A stretch of DNA of 64,000 nt, taken from NCBI GenBank assembly GCA_021234155.1, contig JAJEKV010000032.1, positions 4,099,835 through 4,163,834 on the forward strand, given 5' to 3'. Source of the stretch: Isoetes taiwanensis. Its lineage: Eukaryota; Streptophyta; Lycopodiopsida; Isoetales; Isoetaceae. A program made the position numbers and the translations under genes. The first letter of the stretch is position 1; each line of letters starts with the position of its first letter. The notes under the pieces were generated by a model that saw nothing but the letters and a program-made list of their open reading frames with translations, ran no database searches and was not told the origin of the DNA. Positions 21,949 through 33,782 of this stretch are shown piece after piece.

Positions 21949-24900
21949 CAGTGTTGGGGAAACTATTTCAAATGAATAGGAAAATTTCCTACTACTACTC
22001 AAGGGATTCGGAAGTTTTTTGTCTCAACCGGAAGCTCCCTGCAATCCATAATCTAAACCGGAAGGTATGCTTCCAAAAAAAACATATTCAAGCTTCAAGT
22101 AAAACATTTATAACATAAATTCCTTCATGAAAAGATAACTCTATTGAAGTAGATAATTGTAGAAGTTAAAACCAGTTATCTTATAAAATGCGAATTGAAC
22201 CATTAGCAAATGAGATTAGCCTACCAACTTTTACAATTCTTCAGCCACGTCATCTTCATCATCATCACAAAACAAATTGTCTTCTTCAAAACGGTCTTGA
22301 TCACGAGGACACCCTGTAAAGATATGACGATAATGAACGCTTTCTTTCCATAGTTTTATGCTCGTATTGAAATCAAAGCTTTTCAACTCAGGCCCTTCTG
22401 CAGATATGCGAAGCAAAGCATCCAATCCATCATTTTGTAGCCGATTCCTGAACTTGTTTTTGATAACGTTCATGCGACTAAAACCACGCTCACATGCTGC
22501 GGTACTAGCACATTGAACAAGCCCAATGGTTGCAATTTTTAATAACTCTGGCATTTTATCTTTCCAAGTCTCGCTGCAAGATATCATTCCCCAAGTGTCC
22601 AAGAAATTCATGTCTAACCATTCAGTGCTGGCTTGTCGTTTAAACAACATAAATTCTCTAGACAACTTTTCTGGATCAACAACAGCATGAAACACTTTCT
22701 CACCCACCCTTTTTTGAGCTCCATAGAATTCCTGCAACTTCTTTATCTCATCCAAACCAACTACCTTAATATCCTTTGCTCGATGAGGCATATTTAGAGG
22801 TGACAATATCCTTAAAGATGCAAGAATTAATTGATCTTCCATTCTTTGTTTCAATGAAGTTATTATGGCTGTGGCAAAAGCTTTTTGAAAATCAAGTGCA
22901 CGTGTTAAATCCTCCCCTTCAATGGATCTTCGAAGCTCTACTGACCTGTACATGTTTCCCTTCACAGACGATCTCAAAGTGGCTAACATACCCTTGTCTC
23001 CTCCATAATCTGGAATAATGGGATAACCTTTGCTATCTTTTTCATAAGCATTTAGATCAGGTAAAGCCTGCTGCTTTAGAAAGGATTCCTCTATCTCCAT
23101 TATATGAGACCTACATAAGCTTGCCACATTTGTGACATCCACAAAATTTCTTTGAAATTCAATGCTCAAATCAGACATGATCTTCAATATGTCAGCTAGA
23201 AAGTGAAGAGCGTAGACAATATCAAAGCAAAGCATACTCCAATAGAGATCCTTACCATCGGCGTGTGTTCGTAGGAATTCCATCAATGATTCAAACACCT
23301 CACAAACTCTTTCGATTGCATGGTGCCTGCTTAGCCATCGTGTTTTAACAATACCCAAAATTCTTAAATGTGAGCAATCAAGTACCTCTTGCACTTTCTG
23401 AAACTCCACTTGCCGTTTTGAACTCCGAGAAAAGAAACTTGCAACTCTTGTTACAATATCATCCATTTGTTTGCAAATGGGTTTCACTGCTGGATTTTTA
23501 CACGCTTCCTCCACGCATAAGTTTGTGCGATGTGCACAACAATGCAAGCTTGTCATGTATGGATTGAGGTTCTTCAATCTTGTAGCCACTCCAGTTTGGG
23601 AGCCAACCATAACGGACGCACCATCGCTTCCAAATCCCATCAGTTTGCGGATGTCAAGATGCCAATCATCAAGTAATTTCAAGATAGTTTGCATGATAGT
23701 CTCTGATGTCCCATCACTTACAGGAAGAATGCCCAAGAACTTTGTGTGCACCCTTCTTCTTTCTAGGAAAGTAACATACAAAATCAGATTTTTAGTGACA
23801 CTAACATCCGTGGATTCATCCACCATGAGACCAAACCACGAGCTTTGTCTAATCCTCTCAAACATTTGAGCTTGCAATGCTTTACTGATATGAAATATGA
23901 ATGAAGCACATGCTTTATTATCATTGTATTGGGCAGGTAAATCTGTCACTCCACATTCACGTAACAGATCCAATAAGCTTGCTAATTTCCTAAATGCTAA
24001 ATCTTCCTTGGCAATCCAATAGGCACATTTGAACAATTTCTCAACTGATGCATCTATAGATACCTTCTTCTTCTTCGCCAATTTTGCAAAGCCATCTTTA
24101 TCACGCTCTTGCAACAAGATCGCATCTCTATGGGCCCTCGAACTTGCATGATCATCTAATGCCGATGTCTTGAAATTTTTTGCTCCTGTTGTTGCAAAAA
24201 TTGATTTGCAATGTGGGTCTTTCCTACATACTTTGCACCACATAACTCCTCTTTCTTTGTCCACCTCCAACCATTTATTTTTTTCACACCATTCCTCTTG
24301 GTACTTCTCCATTGCCTTTGATACTCTGCCAAGCTCAACAGCCATTTGCTCCCCATGTTCCCGAACTTCATCATTCAGATTAACATCTTCAGCTTGTATA
24401 CTAGGTGGGGCTTCCTTTTGGAAACATGGCATGCTAAAAAAGAGTAGCTTGCTTCTCTTTCCTCTTGTTTATTCTGTTCTCACCAGCCATGTCACTATTT
24501 ATACCTTGAATAAAAATCCAAACAAAGAGAAAATTATGAGCCACAAAGTACAAAACAAAAATAGCAAAAAGAACATTCTGATTTTAAAGTAGAAACACTC
24601 GTGATTTGCTACATATATAACAATGACATACTCATTTGATTTTTCCATATCTAATATAATAATGTATAAGAGTGGCACCATCATGACAATGACATCTATA
24701 GCTTCATACATTAAAAAAATAGTTAAATCTATATGCATGCATGACAGTCACATGATATATTTTAGTATTATATGTTTATAGATAGTGAAAGCTATGGCCT
24801 GACAATGACATAAAGGGTAAAATGCAAGCCTTGAAGTTTTAAGAAGAAGAGGCATACCTTATTTATCCTACGTTGACGCTTTGCCCACGAAAAACAGTTT

Positions 24901-25293
24901 GATTCTTGTCAACCTCAGTACAAAAAGAGGCCCTGCTACAACAGGGGCCCCAAGACTTGTATATTTTCTTACATCAAGCTCTTATTTTTTTGTCTTACAT
25001 CAAGCTCTAGAGGAGTTCTTGTAGATCGATGGAGTTGGGCTTGGAGTGGGGCAGCGGTAGCTCTACGGCATTTGCAATGAAAAAGAAAGATTCAAGACTC
25101 CACTATTTTCCCCCCTCATTCCTGCGGGGAAAAATTGGGTCATAAGTGCCGTTTTTTGTTTTGTGAGGCGGGACAATCCCGTTTTGTTAATTTTTTGTGT
25201 CAGGAGTGAATCCGACAAGCTGCCAGCTCGGACGGACTTTTTCTAAATCTGGACGGCACGATAAGGGTCTCCCGGGGAACTTCCCCAACACTG
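21949..25293 (-). mobile_element. Complete hAT DNA transposon, 3345 bp
   Basis: Termini are CAGTGTTGGGGAA at 21949 and TTCCCCAACACTG ending at 25293, a perfect 13-bp inverted repeat. They are flanked by a perfect 8-bp TSD CGTAAAAC (21941-21948 and 25294-25301). The single gene is on the minus strand. It is inserted in the last coding exon of a BRF1 gene in the same orientation. The first 94 bp are repeated without a difference at 63907-64000, so the family has at least two members here. Perfect ends and an intact transposase suggest recent and possibly autonomous activity. Confidence 0.96.
22231..24432 (-). CDS. hAT transposase, 733 aa, intact
   Basis: A single uninterrupted frame. The N-terminus has a BED/TTF-like zinc finger (Cys66, Cys69, His95, His101). 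The RNase H-fold core follows, with VDESTDVS (Asp at about 205) and GFGSDGASVMVG (Asp at about 270), then CCAHRTNL and KTRWLSRHHAIERV. The C-terminal hAT dimerisation region carries CASTAACERGFSRMNVIKN with the third acidic residue (Glu, about 655). Length is normal for hAT enzymes (roughly 600-800). It resembles the ZNF862/DUF4371-like branch rather than Ac; that placement is from motif memory. No intron is needed. Confidence 0.95.
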   Translation of the reverse strand: MPCFQKEAPPSIQAEDVNLNDEVREHGEQMAVELGRVSKAMEKYQEEWCEKNKWLEVDKERGVMWCKVCRKDPHCKSIFATTGAKNFKTSALDDHASSRAHRDAILLQERDKDGFAKLAKKKKVSIDASVEKLFKCAYWIAKEDLAFRKLASLLDLLRECGVTDLPAQYNDNKACASFIFHISKALQAQMFERIRQSSWFGLMVDESTDVSVTKNLILYVTFLERRRVHTKFLGILPVSDGTSETIMQTILKLLDDWHLDIRKLMGFGSDGASVMVGSQTGVATRLKNLNPYMTSLHCCAHRTNLCVEEACKNPAVKPICKQMDDIVTRVASFFSRSSKRQVEFQKVQEVLDCSHLRILGIVKTRWLSRHHAIERVCEVFESLMEFLRTHADGKDLYWSMLCFDIVYALHFLADILKIMSDLSIEFQRNFVDVTNVASLCRSHIMEIEESFLKQQALPDLNAYEKDSKGYPIIPDYGGDKGMLATLRSSVKGNMYRSVELRRSIEGEDLTRALDFQKAFATAIITSLKQRMEDQLILASLRILSPLNMPHRAKDIKVVGLDEIKKLQEFYGAQKRVGEKVFHAVVDPEKLSREFMLFKRQASTEWLDMNFLDTWGMISCSETWKDKMPELLKIATIGLVQCASTAACERGFSRMNVIKNKFRNRLQNDGLDALLRISAEGPELKSFDFNTSIKLWKESVHYRHIFTGCPRDQDRFEEDNLFCDDDEDDVAEEL

Positions 25294-28200
25294 CGTAAAA
25301 CTCCTCCTCCTGTTCGTATAAACTGTACGCTGGTATTTGTACATTATCTGCTAGTGTACCATCCTCATCGCCATAGTCATCCTCTAAATCCTCATTACAA
25401 TCTTCCTTAATAGCATCTTCAACCTTTTTACTAGAACCAAGAGTCTTGGGTGACGACTCTTGGTCAGCCCAATGAACAAGAAGTTGAGATCTTGTAGTTG
25501 AGTCTAACTCCGCGGTTCTTCAGCTGGCTTAGGAGATTTTTCCTGTGCATAATAAAACAGCAGGTATATGCGATCAGAAATTATAGAATGCGTAGAAAAA
25601 AGTACAATAGAAAACCGGTTTAAAAGTGGAGGGAGACACTCTCATATACCATTCCATCCAACATCTTTTCTAGCACGCTGTAATTTAGCTTGGAGCTTAG
25701 CTTCTGCAGCAAAAGAAAAGAAAAATGTCATGCCATCATACTTTCGAAGAAAGATACATAATTTACAAGAAATTCGCTGCATATGTAACATTATCAGTTT
25801 TGATCAAAATTCTGTACCAACCGCAATGCTAGGTCAAAAATATATACTTTGCAATCAGCAGTTTCTATGATAAAGATTAAAGTGATACTTAAGCAACAAG
25901 GGAACAATGCCAGTAGTTGACCTTTTGTAGTGCTTCCCAATTATGTACATTATCATAAAACAAATTGAAATGAAATGATTTATTCACACTTCTTCCAAGG
26001 AATACAAGACAATCAAAAGAATTCAGATTCGTTGAGCTAACACTTTGCAGAAAGATGACAATGACCTTCCGTTCCAGCATTTGTCTTATTGCTTCTGCAG
26101 GAGTTTCAGCAGGTTCTTTCTTCCCATTATCAGAGCGCCTTCGTTTTCGAATCTGGTGTTCAGAATATTGAGCTAATGTCAGAATAAATAAACTTGCTCC
26201 AGAATGCTCATAGTGTAAGGGAAAACTATACCTTTCTGGCAGCAATGGCGGCTGCTGCAAGCTCAGCAGCAGTTGCAGAATCTGAACCAGGGGCAACAGA
26301 TGCAGCCAATTGTGCTGCTGCAGCTGCAATTGCAGCTTCCTTAGCCTCTTGTTCCTACGAATGACCAGCTCTTTTAAGTATGGATAAAACATATACGATC
26401 TTTAAAATGGAAAATGCACCTCAAGGTATTCCTTATTCATCTCTGTCCACCAAATGGTCTTCAGTCTTATTTCTTCATCATCCTTCAGGTATCCAACCAC
26501 CTGTATCCCGTGAAAGTGCACCCTTGAATATACTAGAATTTTAGCATGAAAAGCAGTCTCCAAATTACCTCATCGTCATCAATATCAGAAAGCGTCTCTG
26601 GTTCTTCATCCAAATAGTCACCACTTCCCACATTCTTATCAAGTACATGACTCGATTTTGTACACTCCGCAGTGCAGCTATCAGTAGTGTCATTACAACT
26701 CGTGCTACAATCTTTCTCCTTTCTCGTGCTACAATCTTTCTCCTTTGCACTATGTTCTTGCAAGCTCTCAGTTACATCTGTGAGCTGTTTGCCATAATAT
26801 AACTGCGGATCATTCTTGGACCGTTTGCTTGCATAGATTGCCAATACCTCATTGTCGCCTGGAACATGTTTATCTACCTAAAAGGAAAAAAAAAACATTT
26901 AACGTTATAATTTAAAGCACAAACTGCACATAGATAAGTAAAAAGAAGTATATTAAGCTACTTATGCTCCTGCAGATACTTAGGCATAGCCCCTGCAGCT
27001 TTGAGAATGTTTGTTGTTGGACCTGTAACTTTTTTATTTCTGCAATGTTGAATCCATTCTTAACATATGCCATAATACCACGATAATGAGCCCAGCACAG
27101 GAACCACTCGGGATTACATTGCAAAGGTCTGTAATATTTGCTCACATTTTCATAACTGGCATACCATTTGTATATAGCACTGTCAGCATAGTTGTCCATA
27201 GGTTGGCCTTGGCTTTACATTCTGCATCGTGCTCTAGATACAGCGGAAATAGACTGTTCATGCCAAACCTTTTCATCTCTGCATTTTTTGGGGACCTTTT
27301 TAGTATATGCTCTGGACAAACAGTGTAACAAGCCAACAAAGAGGGAAAAAAATAAGAAAATGCACATTAAAATAGCTATGTTGAGGAAATATCCTTCCTG
27401 ATGTAAAGGATTTGTTTTTTGGTAGCATGAAAAGATGGGGAGAACCTTTTAGGTGGTTTTAAAGCTTCATCGACAAAATTCACAGACTGTTTGTGGTGAA
27501 GTTGCTCTAGTTCCCATTCTTGCCACAGGCTTGTTGATGAATCAGCACTCATCAATTAACTGGGAATTGTAGTGCATTTACTTTGCACATGATGCCTTCC
27601 TATGTGTTTTCATTTTGTTCATCTTTAAGACCGTCCCAACAAGTGGAAGTTATTCCGAATAATCCAAATTGCTGTGTAATGATGTCAACAATAGTAGGTA
27701 CCTTAGAGCTATTGAGCAGCGACATACGTAGCAATGAACAAACACTAAGATAATTTTAATAGGATAAGAACATGCATGAAAGTAAGACAAGGATTACAGA
27801 GTTTTCAAAGTGGAAGCAAGATTTATGAAGGGGATGAAAGGAATGTTATTATTACCCGAGAGGATAAAAATCTTTTGCCCTGACTAATTTCTTCTTCTCG
27901 AAGTTGTGTTTCCTCCTCCGGGAGTTCGTCATACGAAAATAACTGTGACTCCATCATGCTCTCCCTTTTCCTTCGCTCTTTCTCAGCACGCTGAAATGCA
28001 GGTGGCTCAGCACCACCTTGTATTCCCCCTGACACCTTTATAAACTGCAAAAATATAGCAGATAAGAAAAATTGCATCATAAAGACATGATAGAATGGTC
28101 TCTAGACACTTGCATCATCATAACAGCTTCTACAAAGGCCGTGCGCATAATGCACAGATCCCGCACTTTTATGCTCACACAGAATCTCTGTAATAGCTCT

Positions 28201-31200
28201 CTCCCCGCTAGGCCCAACATTCACATATGGCTCAGCTACGGATTGGACTTGAAGTTCAAGCTCTTTCGCCTTGCTCTCAAACTCCTCTGCCTGTACATCT
28301 TTTCCGGCTAAGCAACACATGGTAAGATGAGCTTGATATCAAGCACTCACAGTTAAGTTGCCTGATTCAGTATTCTCAAACTCAATTAACCGCTTTCTCA
28401 GGGTGGATTCGCATATATGTACGACACTTATCTAGGTCAGGAAAGAAAGACTAATTAATGCGGAACAAAAAAAAAGATATAGCAACAGCTGTACGAAGAA
28501 TTTGTTTAAAGCAATAAGGCATCAACATGCACACCACATCATTTTTTGTGCACTCAAATTTATGAATAAGTGCTGAGAGATATAAAGCTAGACCACACAC
28601 CCCACTTGGCCTCCTGCCTGTCTGCAACAAAAAACTAGGATTCGTAAGCACATCCTTAAGTTATATACAAATAAAAAACTAGACAAGCTAAACGATGTAT
28701 CACTAATAAAAACAAAAACAAACAAAGAAACATTTGATCCTCCCATGTAGGTCCATTGGCACAGTTCAGATATGCCCATGAACTCCCATTATGTTTCCAT
28801 CAAACAATCTAAACAGAGAACACTATTTAAGGCAAAAACCTGTATCCAGTCCCGCTTCATACTTGCAACAAGCCGCAAAGCAGTGTTAGCAATGGAATGA
28901 TGTTTCCTTCCACCGGATTCCCCGCTTCTAGATAAAAGACCTGAAGGATGTAAAAGGATTTGCCTGTAAAATAACGCCCACTAGCGACAAACAACCAACT
29001 GAAATAGCATTAAAGTACTTTAAGAAACAAGAAACATACGATCAGTAAATCGATGTATAAAAAGACTTGGGTCTACAGGCTTCTGCATTATTGGATGCTG
29101 ATCGAGCCGTAAAAGTCTGCAGAGTTGAAGGAAGACAGCACCTAATACATACCTGGAAAGTACAGATAAATCTTTCTCCTGTAATCTTTGCCAAATGGTC
29201 AAGCAAGTGGCAGCCCACTTACACGTTTGTCTGCAGGTAGTCCGAGAAATCGATTAAGAGGTATGGCTTGCTATCTTGACTGGACAAAGAAAATCAGAGT
29301 ATCATGTCAACATAACGATATTGCTAAAAACTAACAACCACATAAAAACTAGAACCAAAAACCATGAGCAATCCACAACTTTGTTCATTCTCTGAGAAAG
29401 CAACGCAAGCTCCAATCAACCATTCAAAAGAACCAATAAAAGATTGCCAGAGTAGCCGCTTCAGGGCTGTCAGCACACTAGCTGCTCCTTTCAAGGACAA
29501 CCTATTCGGACACATGCATAGGATGGAATTTTTTGTCCTTGTTTAAGAAGTTGCAGAATCTAGGCTTTGTTAAGTAACTTGAGAAACGCACCTCACCCCT
29601 CCTTTTATTTGATATGACAATTGGGATTTGATATGAAAAATGGTGAACTCAAAAAGCTTCAACTAGAATTGATAAAAAGCAAACTGTTGGTGTCCCTTGA
29701 ATACTATTAGCATTAAGATCTTGCATCTTAAGATGCTTAGAGGCAGTATCGTATACTTAAAACTGTCAGAAAAGGACTTCTTTGTTTGACTAAGAACATA
29801 AGGGACTTAAATGAGGTTACATAAAACATAGATATCACACTTGGCTTTACCGGCATACAATATACAGGCATGCGGCTGCTACTTGTTGTGTCCTCCTGCC
29901 TCTAGTGAAGTTCTTCTCCACTGCTAACTACAATCAAAGGAACCAGCATTGTAAGTCTCACGTAAAATTATACTAGAAGAAAGGAAGCAATATAAGTAGA
30001 AACAGACCACATAAAGCCTATGTGCTGCACTTGTGGTATCATCCCGTCTACCCATTGATAGCCAGTCTGCCATGTCCCGTATTTCCTGCCTTCCTGTAAA
30101 TCAAGAAACTGCAGCAGTGTTACGGAAAAAAAAACACGTCGGCATGAATAGCAAGGATGTGCCTTGATATAATTCTCCAATGCTTTTTGATCACCAACCT
30201 GACCTTTATCGAGTGTTCTCTCATGTAAAGCTGACTAGTAACCAGAAAGAGTGCCAGAACCATTTTCAAGACGGGAATATGTGCTGTATCGCCCTTCTCT
30301 TATGAAGTTCCCCACAACATGGCTCTGCAGATGGAGACATCCAAGATCAAGCAGAAGAATGGCTGGCAGAAAACATCCAACAGAAAGAATAAAATTAACG
30401 AAGTACCTGCCCAGAAGCAGACTTAGCAAACTGAACATCAGATGAATAATTGTTACCATCAAGCACTCGCCCACATCCCGTACAACAGCTGTCCATCATG
30501 CCAAATGGGTACAACTTCAGGAAAAAAACATGCCCAGTATTTTCCTTGTTTGTTGAAAGTACTTGATCTTACCATTTATAAATGACATAAAAAATCATTA
30601 AAGCAGTTCTCAACAGTGGAAAGGAGCAGTGAAGCCACAAGGTTCCATGGACCATTGGCATGATACCAAAACAAAAACTTTAAAGAGAGGCAGCTAATGT
30701 AAGACTAGAAAGCCAAATGTTTCACTATTTTCTACAGGAAGTATCACTGTCCCTTTCCATAAGTTTTCTTTCATCAACACAGTGAAGCCCCAATATGCCA
30801 GCACCTTTAGGCTATGGCATTTAGTAAGAAAAACTTGAAGAAATTGAGGAATGTCCATGCTTTTCTTAGGAATTAGAATGACATGCCTTCATAGCTTCAA
30901 AGCCTACTTCTGCACACTTCCACTTGTTGCCTTTTCTAAACTTCACAGAAAGTTCAAAATAACTATGCTATCATGAGCAGTAATCTATAATGAGTTGCCG
31001 TATTACGTCTTTCAGATTAAAGAATCTGCTCTTTATCTGGCCCCAATTTGGGAACTTGATCTCAGGAAAAGGTTGTTCAATAAAGGTCTTGTATTTTTCT
31101 AAATAGAAATCCAGAATACATAAGCTACCCTCATATTGTAATTTTAGCTAGCCCATATGATATTCCTTAAAGTCTATTTCTTCATACTGCCAGCTGTTGC

Positions 31201-31392
31201 ATTCTCTAAAGTTACAAATTTCAAATGTGTGTGCATGTACATCAGTTGATCAAGGTTAAGTCTTTCAGACAAGAAATAATTCTTAATAAAACTAAGTAAC
31301 TAAACAAGTTCTTGGATATGCACTTACGTGAAACCGTTGATATCATCCCGTTCCGCAATTTGATCCTTGCTACAGTAGCTGCACCACACCAT
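25187..31392 (-). pseudogene. BRF1: BRF1, TFIIIB subunit of RNA polymerase III, disrupted
   Basis: A spliced gene for TFIIB-related factor 1, which recruits Pol III to tRNA-type promoters. Exon 1 (31392-31328) is MVWCSYCSKDQ. Exon 2 (30488-30407) completes the zinc ribbon (TCCTGCGRVLDG). Exons at 30324-30204, 30093-30008, 29927-29851, 29250, 29140 and 28930 form the cyclin folds (EKNFTRGRRTQQVAAACLYI, LIDFSDYLQ, QKPVDPSLFIHRFTDR). Exons at 28570-27860 include CEHKSAG and a GC-AG intron. Exons at 26877-26569, 26500, 26350 and 26130 include PETLSDIDDDE. An exon near 25680 reads KLNYSVLEKML. Lesions are an in-frame TAG at 30235-30237, a frameshift at CCGCGG 25508-25513, and the hAT insertion at the C-terminus. 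Confidence 0.9.
26900..27560. other. BRF1 intron with an unrecognised minus-strand frame
   Basis: Between the exons ending at 27860 and beginning at 26877 lies a frame (27199-26912; WYASYENVSKYYRPLQCNPE) preceded by another at 27339. They do not match BRF1 and neither has a recognised family. They may be debris of an element inserted in the intron. Confidence 0.3.
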
Positions 31393-33034
31393 TTTGTCCG
31401 TTGCCGATCATAGACTTCCGGACAAGTTGTTTTAGTTGCAACAAGACATTAACTGCAAATTGTAGTGAAATTAAAATAGCTGTGAAATGCAATTTTATCC
31501 TGGCAATATTTCAATACAAAAGCTAGATTTACAGAACCTAGATTACACGGAAAAAATGTTTTTACTTCTTTTCTTTTTTCCAATCCTTTATTGAATGCCA
31601 GACCTTGGATGCGTCCCTGTCCTTATACACTGAGCTCAGAGATGGAAGAAAGAACAAAGGAACAGATTTAAGTCTACATGGGAGAAGCTTTGTTTGGTGG
31701 AAAATTATAATCTATAATTGCAAATATATATACAATATAAATTATAGTGCATATATAAAAATATATGCAAATTTTAATGCTTTTTGCAAATATATTATAC
31801 ACTTTGACGTATTGGAGAACCTTAAAATAAATTAAAAGAAGCATGCTTCTAAACACATGGTCTTCAATATTTGTCTTCTTGCGCCTGTTGTGGTTGACGA
31901 AGTGCTAAAGGCCCCTTACTAATTCAGTTCGCCATTGATTCAGAATCCACTCAGTTGCCTTTACAATTGATTTCCCCGCTGCCAATGCTTGTGAAGCACT
32001 AGAGAAACCCATGTTTGTAAGTTCGCCCATTGTTTCATAATACTGCTACAAGGTGTAGCTAGAAGGTTTTTGCTAAATACAAATAACTCAGATGCATAAA
32101 TAAGCCAAAGCTTTAGCACATCAAGACATTCTGAAGGTCCAATCCAGCATGGTTTAACACTCACCCATTCCATAAAAAATGAAAGAATGATGAACAAATT
32201 TTTAATAAGCCTATCTGCAACTATAAGATTCAGATAACTTGATTGAGTAAGACCCATTCAATTTGTTGCTCTCAGTAGCATCCTCAGTCGAATCTTCAAC
32301 CAGATTAGTGACCCTAGTAGGGTTTCCAAGTGTGGTCAAAGAAAATATATGTAAAATGGTATGTGTGCAGCGTAGTCAAGTAAGGAGGCTGGCAGTATAA
32401 CAGCCATAGACAAGGTTCCTGAAATTGACACATTATTGTAAGGGGAATATGTGATTGTGATACTTCACTTGAGGCAGAAAAAGCTTTTCATAGCTACTTC
32501 AAGGTTGAGCAGCTTGGTTATTTGCTATGCGAACCAGATTTACAAAGATGCTGAAGACTGCAAAGACAAGCCAATTAGTATCATCCATTTACAATGTAGG
32601 AACACATGAAAGGGACATCCTTTTATTGGTTTAACTGTTTCATTGCATTAAATCTCCTTATCTCTGCTTCTAGCCTAGTCATACTCGAGTAAACGTTGGG
32701 CATTTTGCCACTTTGTGGATTCTAGGGATAACTAAAGAAAAACCATTCTAGGGATACTCGAAAACAATTAATGTTCATTGCTACAACAATCATCACAGGA
32801 CAGAGAAATCGAAGCCTGCAATCTTGAATTATTGGAGGAGTGTTACCTTGTAGGAAACGATGTTTATGCTGCTTCTGGGGGAGACGAAATAGACGAGAAT
32901 GTGCTGCAAGTACTAAATTGATGAACCTAATAATCATGCGAATCGAAGTTCGAATCGGAGCAGTACTTGTTTGTATTGGTCGATTTGATGCGGTTTGTGG
33001 CCAAATCGAGGAGTTCGTGTAACTAAATTTCCGT
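31393..33034. other. BRF1 upstream region, no supported gene
   Basis: AT-rich sequence that should contain the BRF1 promoter and 5' UTR if this is the native locus. No confident promoter element can be placed by eye. A (TTCTA)n-like run (TTATTCTATTCTATTAG) at 33032-33048 resembles the LINE tails elsewhere in the window. Confidence 0.4.
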
Positions 33035-33270
33035 TTATTCTATTCTATTAGGGGAATTCTTCATGGTGATTCCCTTACTTTTCTTCCAGAATTCCATGAA
33101 GGGCATAGAGTTTGGTCTTGCAGCATACAAGTCACCTGCATGAAGTGCTGGGCTTGAACCACTTGGGGATGTGTCTATGAAAGTGACTACGTCTAATCTT
33201 TGGATCGTTGGGATTTGTAAGCATGCGAGGGCTGCTTCTGTTGCTGATATTGGTTTGAACACCACCAATG
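33035..33270 (-). pseudogene. Fragment of an unknown protein-coding sequence
   Basis: The minus-strand frame (ACLQIPTIQRLDVVTFIDTS, PALHAGDLYAARPNSMPFME) has normal amino-acid composition and looks like real coding sequence. It is cut by the MITE at 33278 at its start. I do not recognise the family. The adjacent sequence after the MITE (33631 on) may be its upstream part. Confidence 0.4.
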
Positions 33271-33277
33271 ACAGATA

Positions 33278-33622
33278 CAGTGTTGGGCAAACTTTTTAGA
33301 TCCCACCGGAATTTCCTAGCATTACTTTGACCCGTCGGATATCTTATATTTAGAGCCGGCAATTTTTATTAAAGATCGGATATCTTATATTTAGAGCCGG
33401 AAATTTTTATTAATATCGGATATCTTATATTTAGAGCCGGAAATTTTCATAAAACCTAGCGGAAAAATTCCTACAATACACTAACTTAACTCGAAAATTT
33501 GCAAATTCAACCGGTTGGTTTATATTGTTCCCCTAACTCGAAAATTTGCAAATTCAACCGGTTGGTTTACATTGTTCCCCGGACTTTGCCCAACATTGGC
33601 CGGGGAACTTTGCCCAACATTG
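33278..33622. mobile_element. hAT-type MITE, 345 bp, with TSD
   Basis: Termini are CAGTGTTGGGCAAA (33278) and TTTGCCCAACATTG (ending 33622), one mismatch between the first 8 bp. The 8-bp TSD is GACAGATA (33270-33277 and 33623-33630). The first ten bases equal those of the complete hAT at 21949. The interior holds three copies of CGGATATCTTATATTTAGAG and two copies of a ~45-bp unit starting TAACTCGAAAATTTGCAAAT, typical subterminal repeats. Confidence 0.93.
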
Positions 33623-33654
33623 GACAGATATCAGCTTGCACTTTGTATCATCCA

Positions 33655-33735
33655 GACTAGGCACCCCCAATTTTTTTTTATGTCATCTGCGTGACTAGGC
33701 ACCCCCAAAATTTTTTTATGTCATCTTCGTTCAGG
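33655..33735 (+). repeat. Two ~38-bp tandem repeats
   Basis: The unit GACTAGGCACCCCCAA followed by a T run and ATGTCATCT occurs twice in tandem. Confidence 0.85.
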
Positions 33736-33782
33736 TATAAATGACCATAAGGTTCACCATTCATTGCGTACTTTAACAAATA

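Noticed and set aside
22776-24592. Plus-strand frames opposite the hAT transposase
   Set aside because: Shadows of the intact minus-strand transposase gene.
31605-32257. Small genes upstream of BRF1
   Set aside because: Short, low-complexity, AT-driven frames with no conserved-looking motif or splice support.
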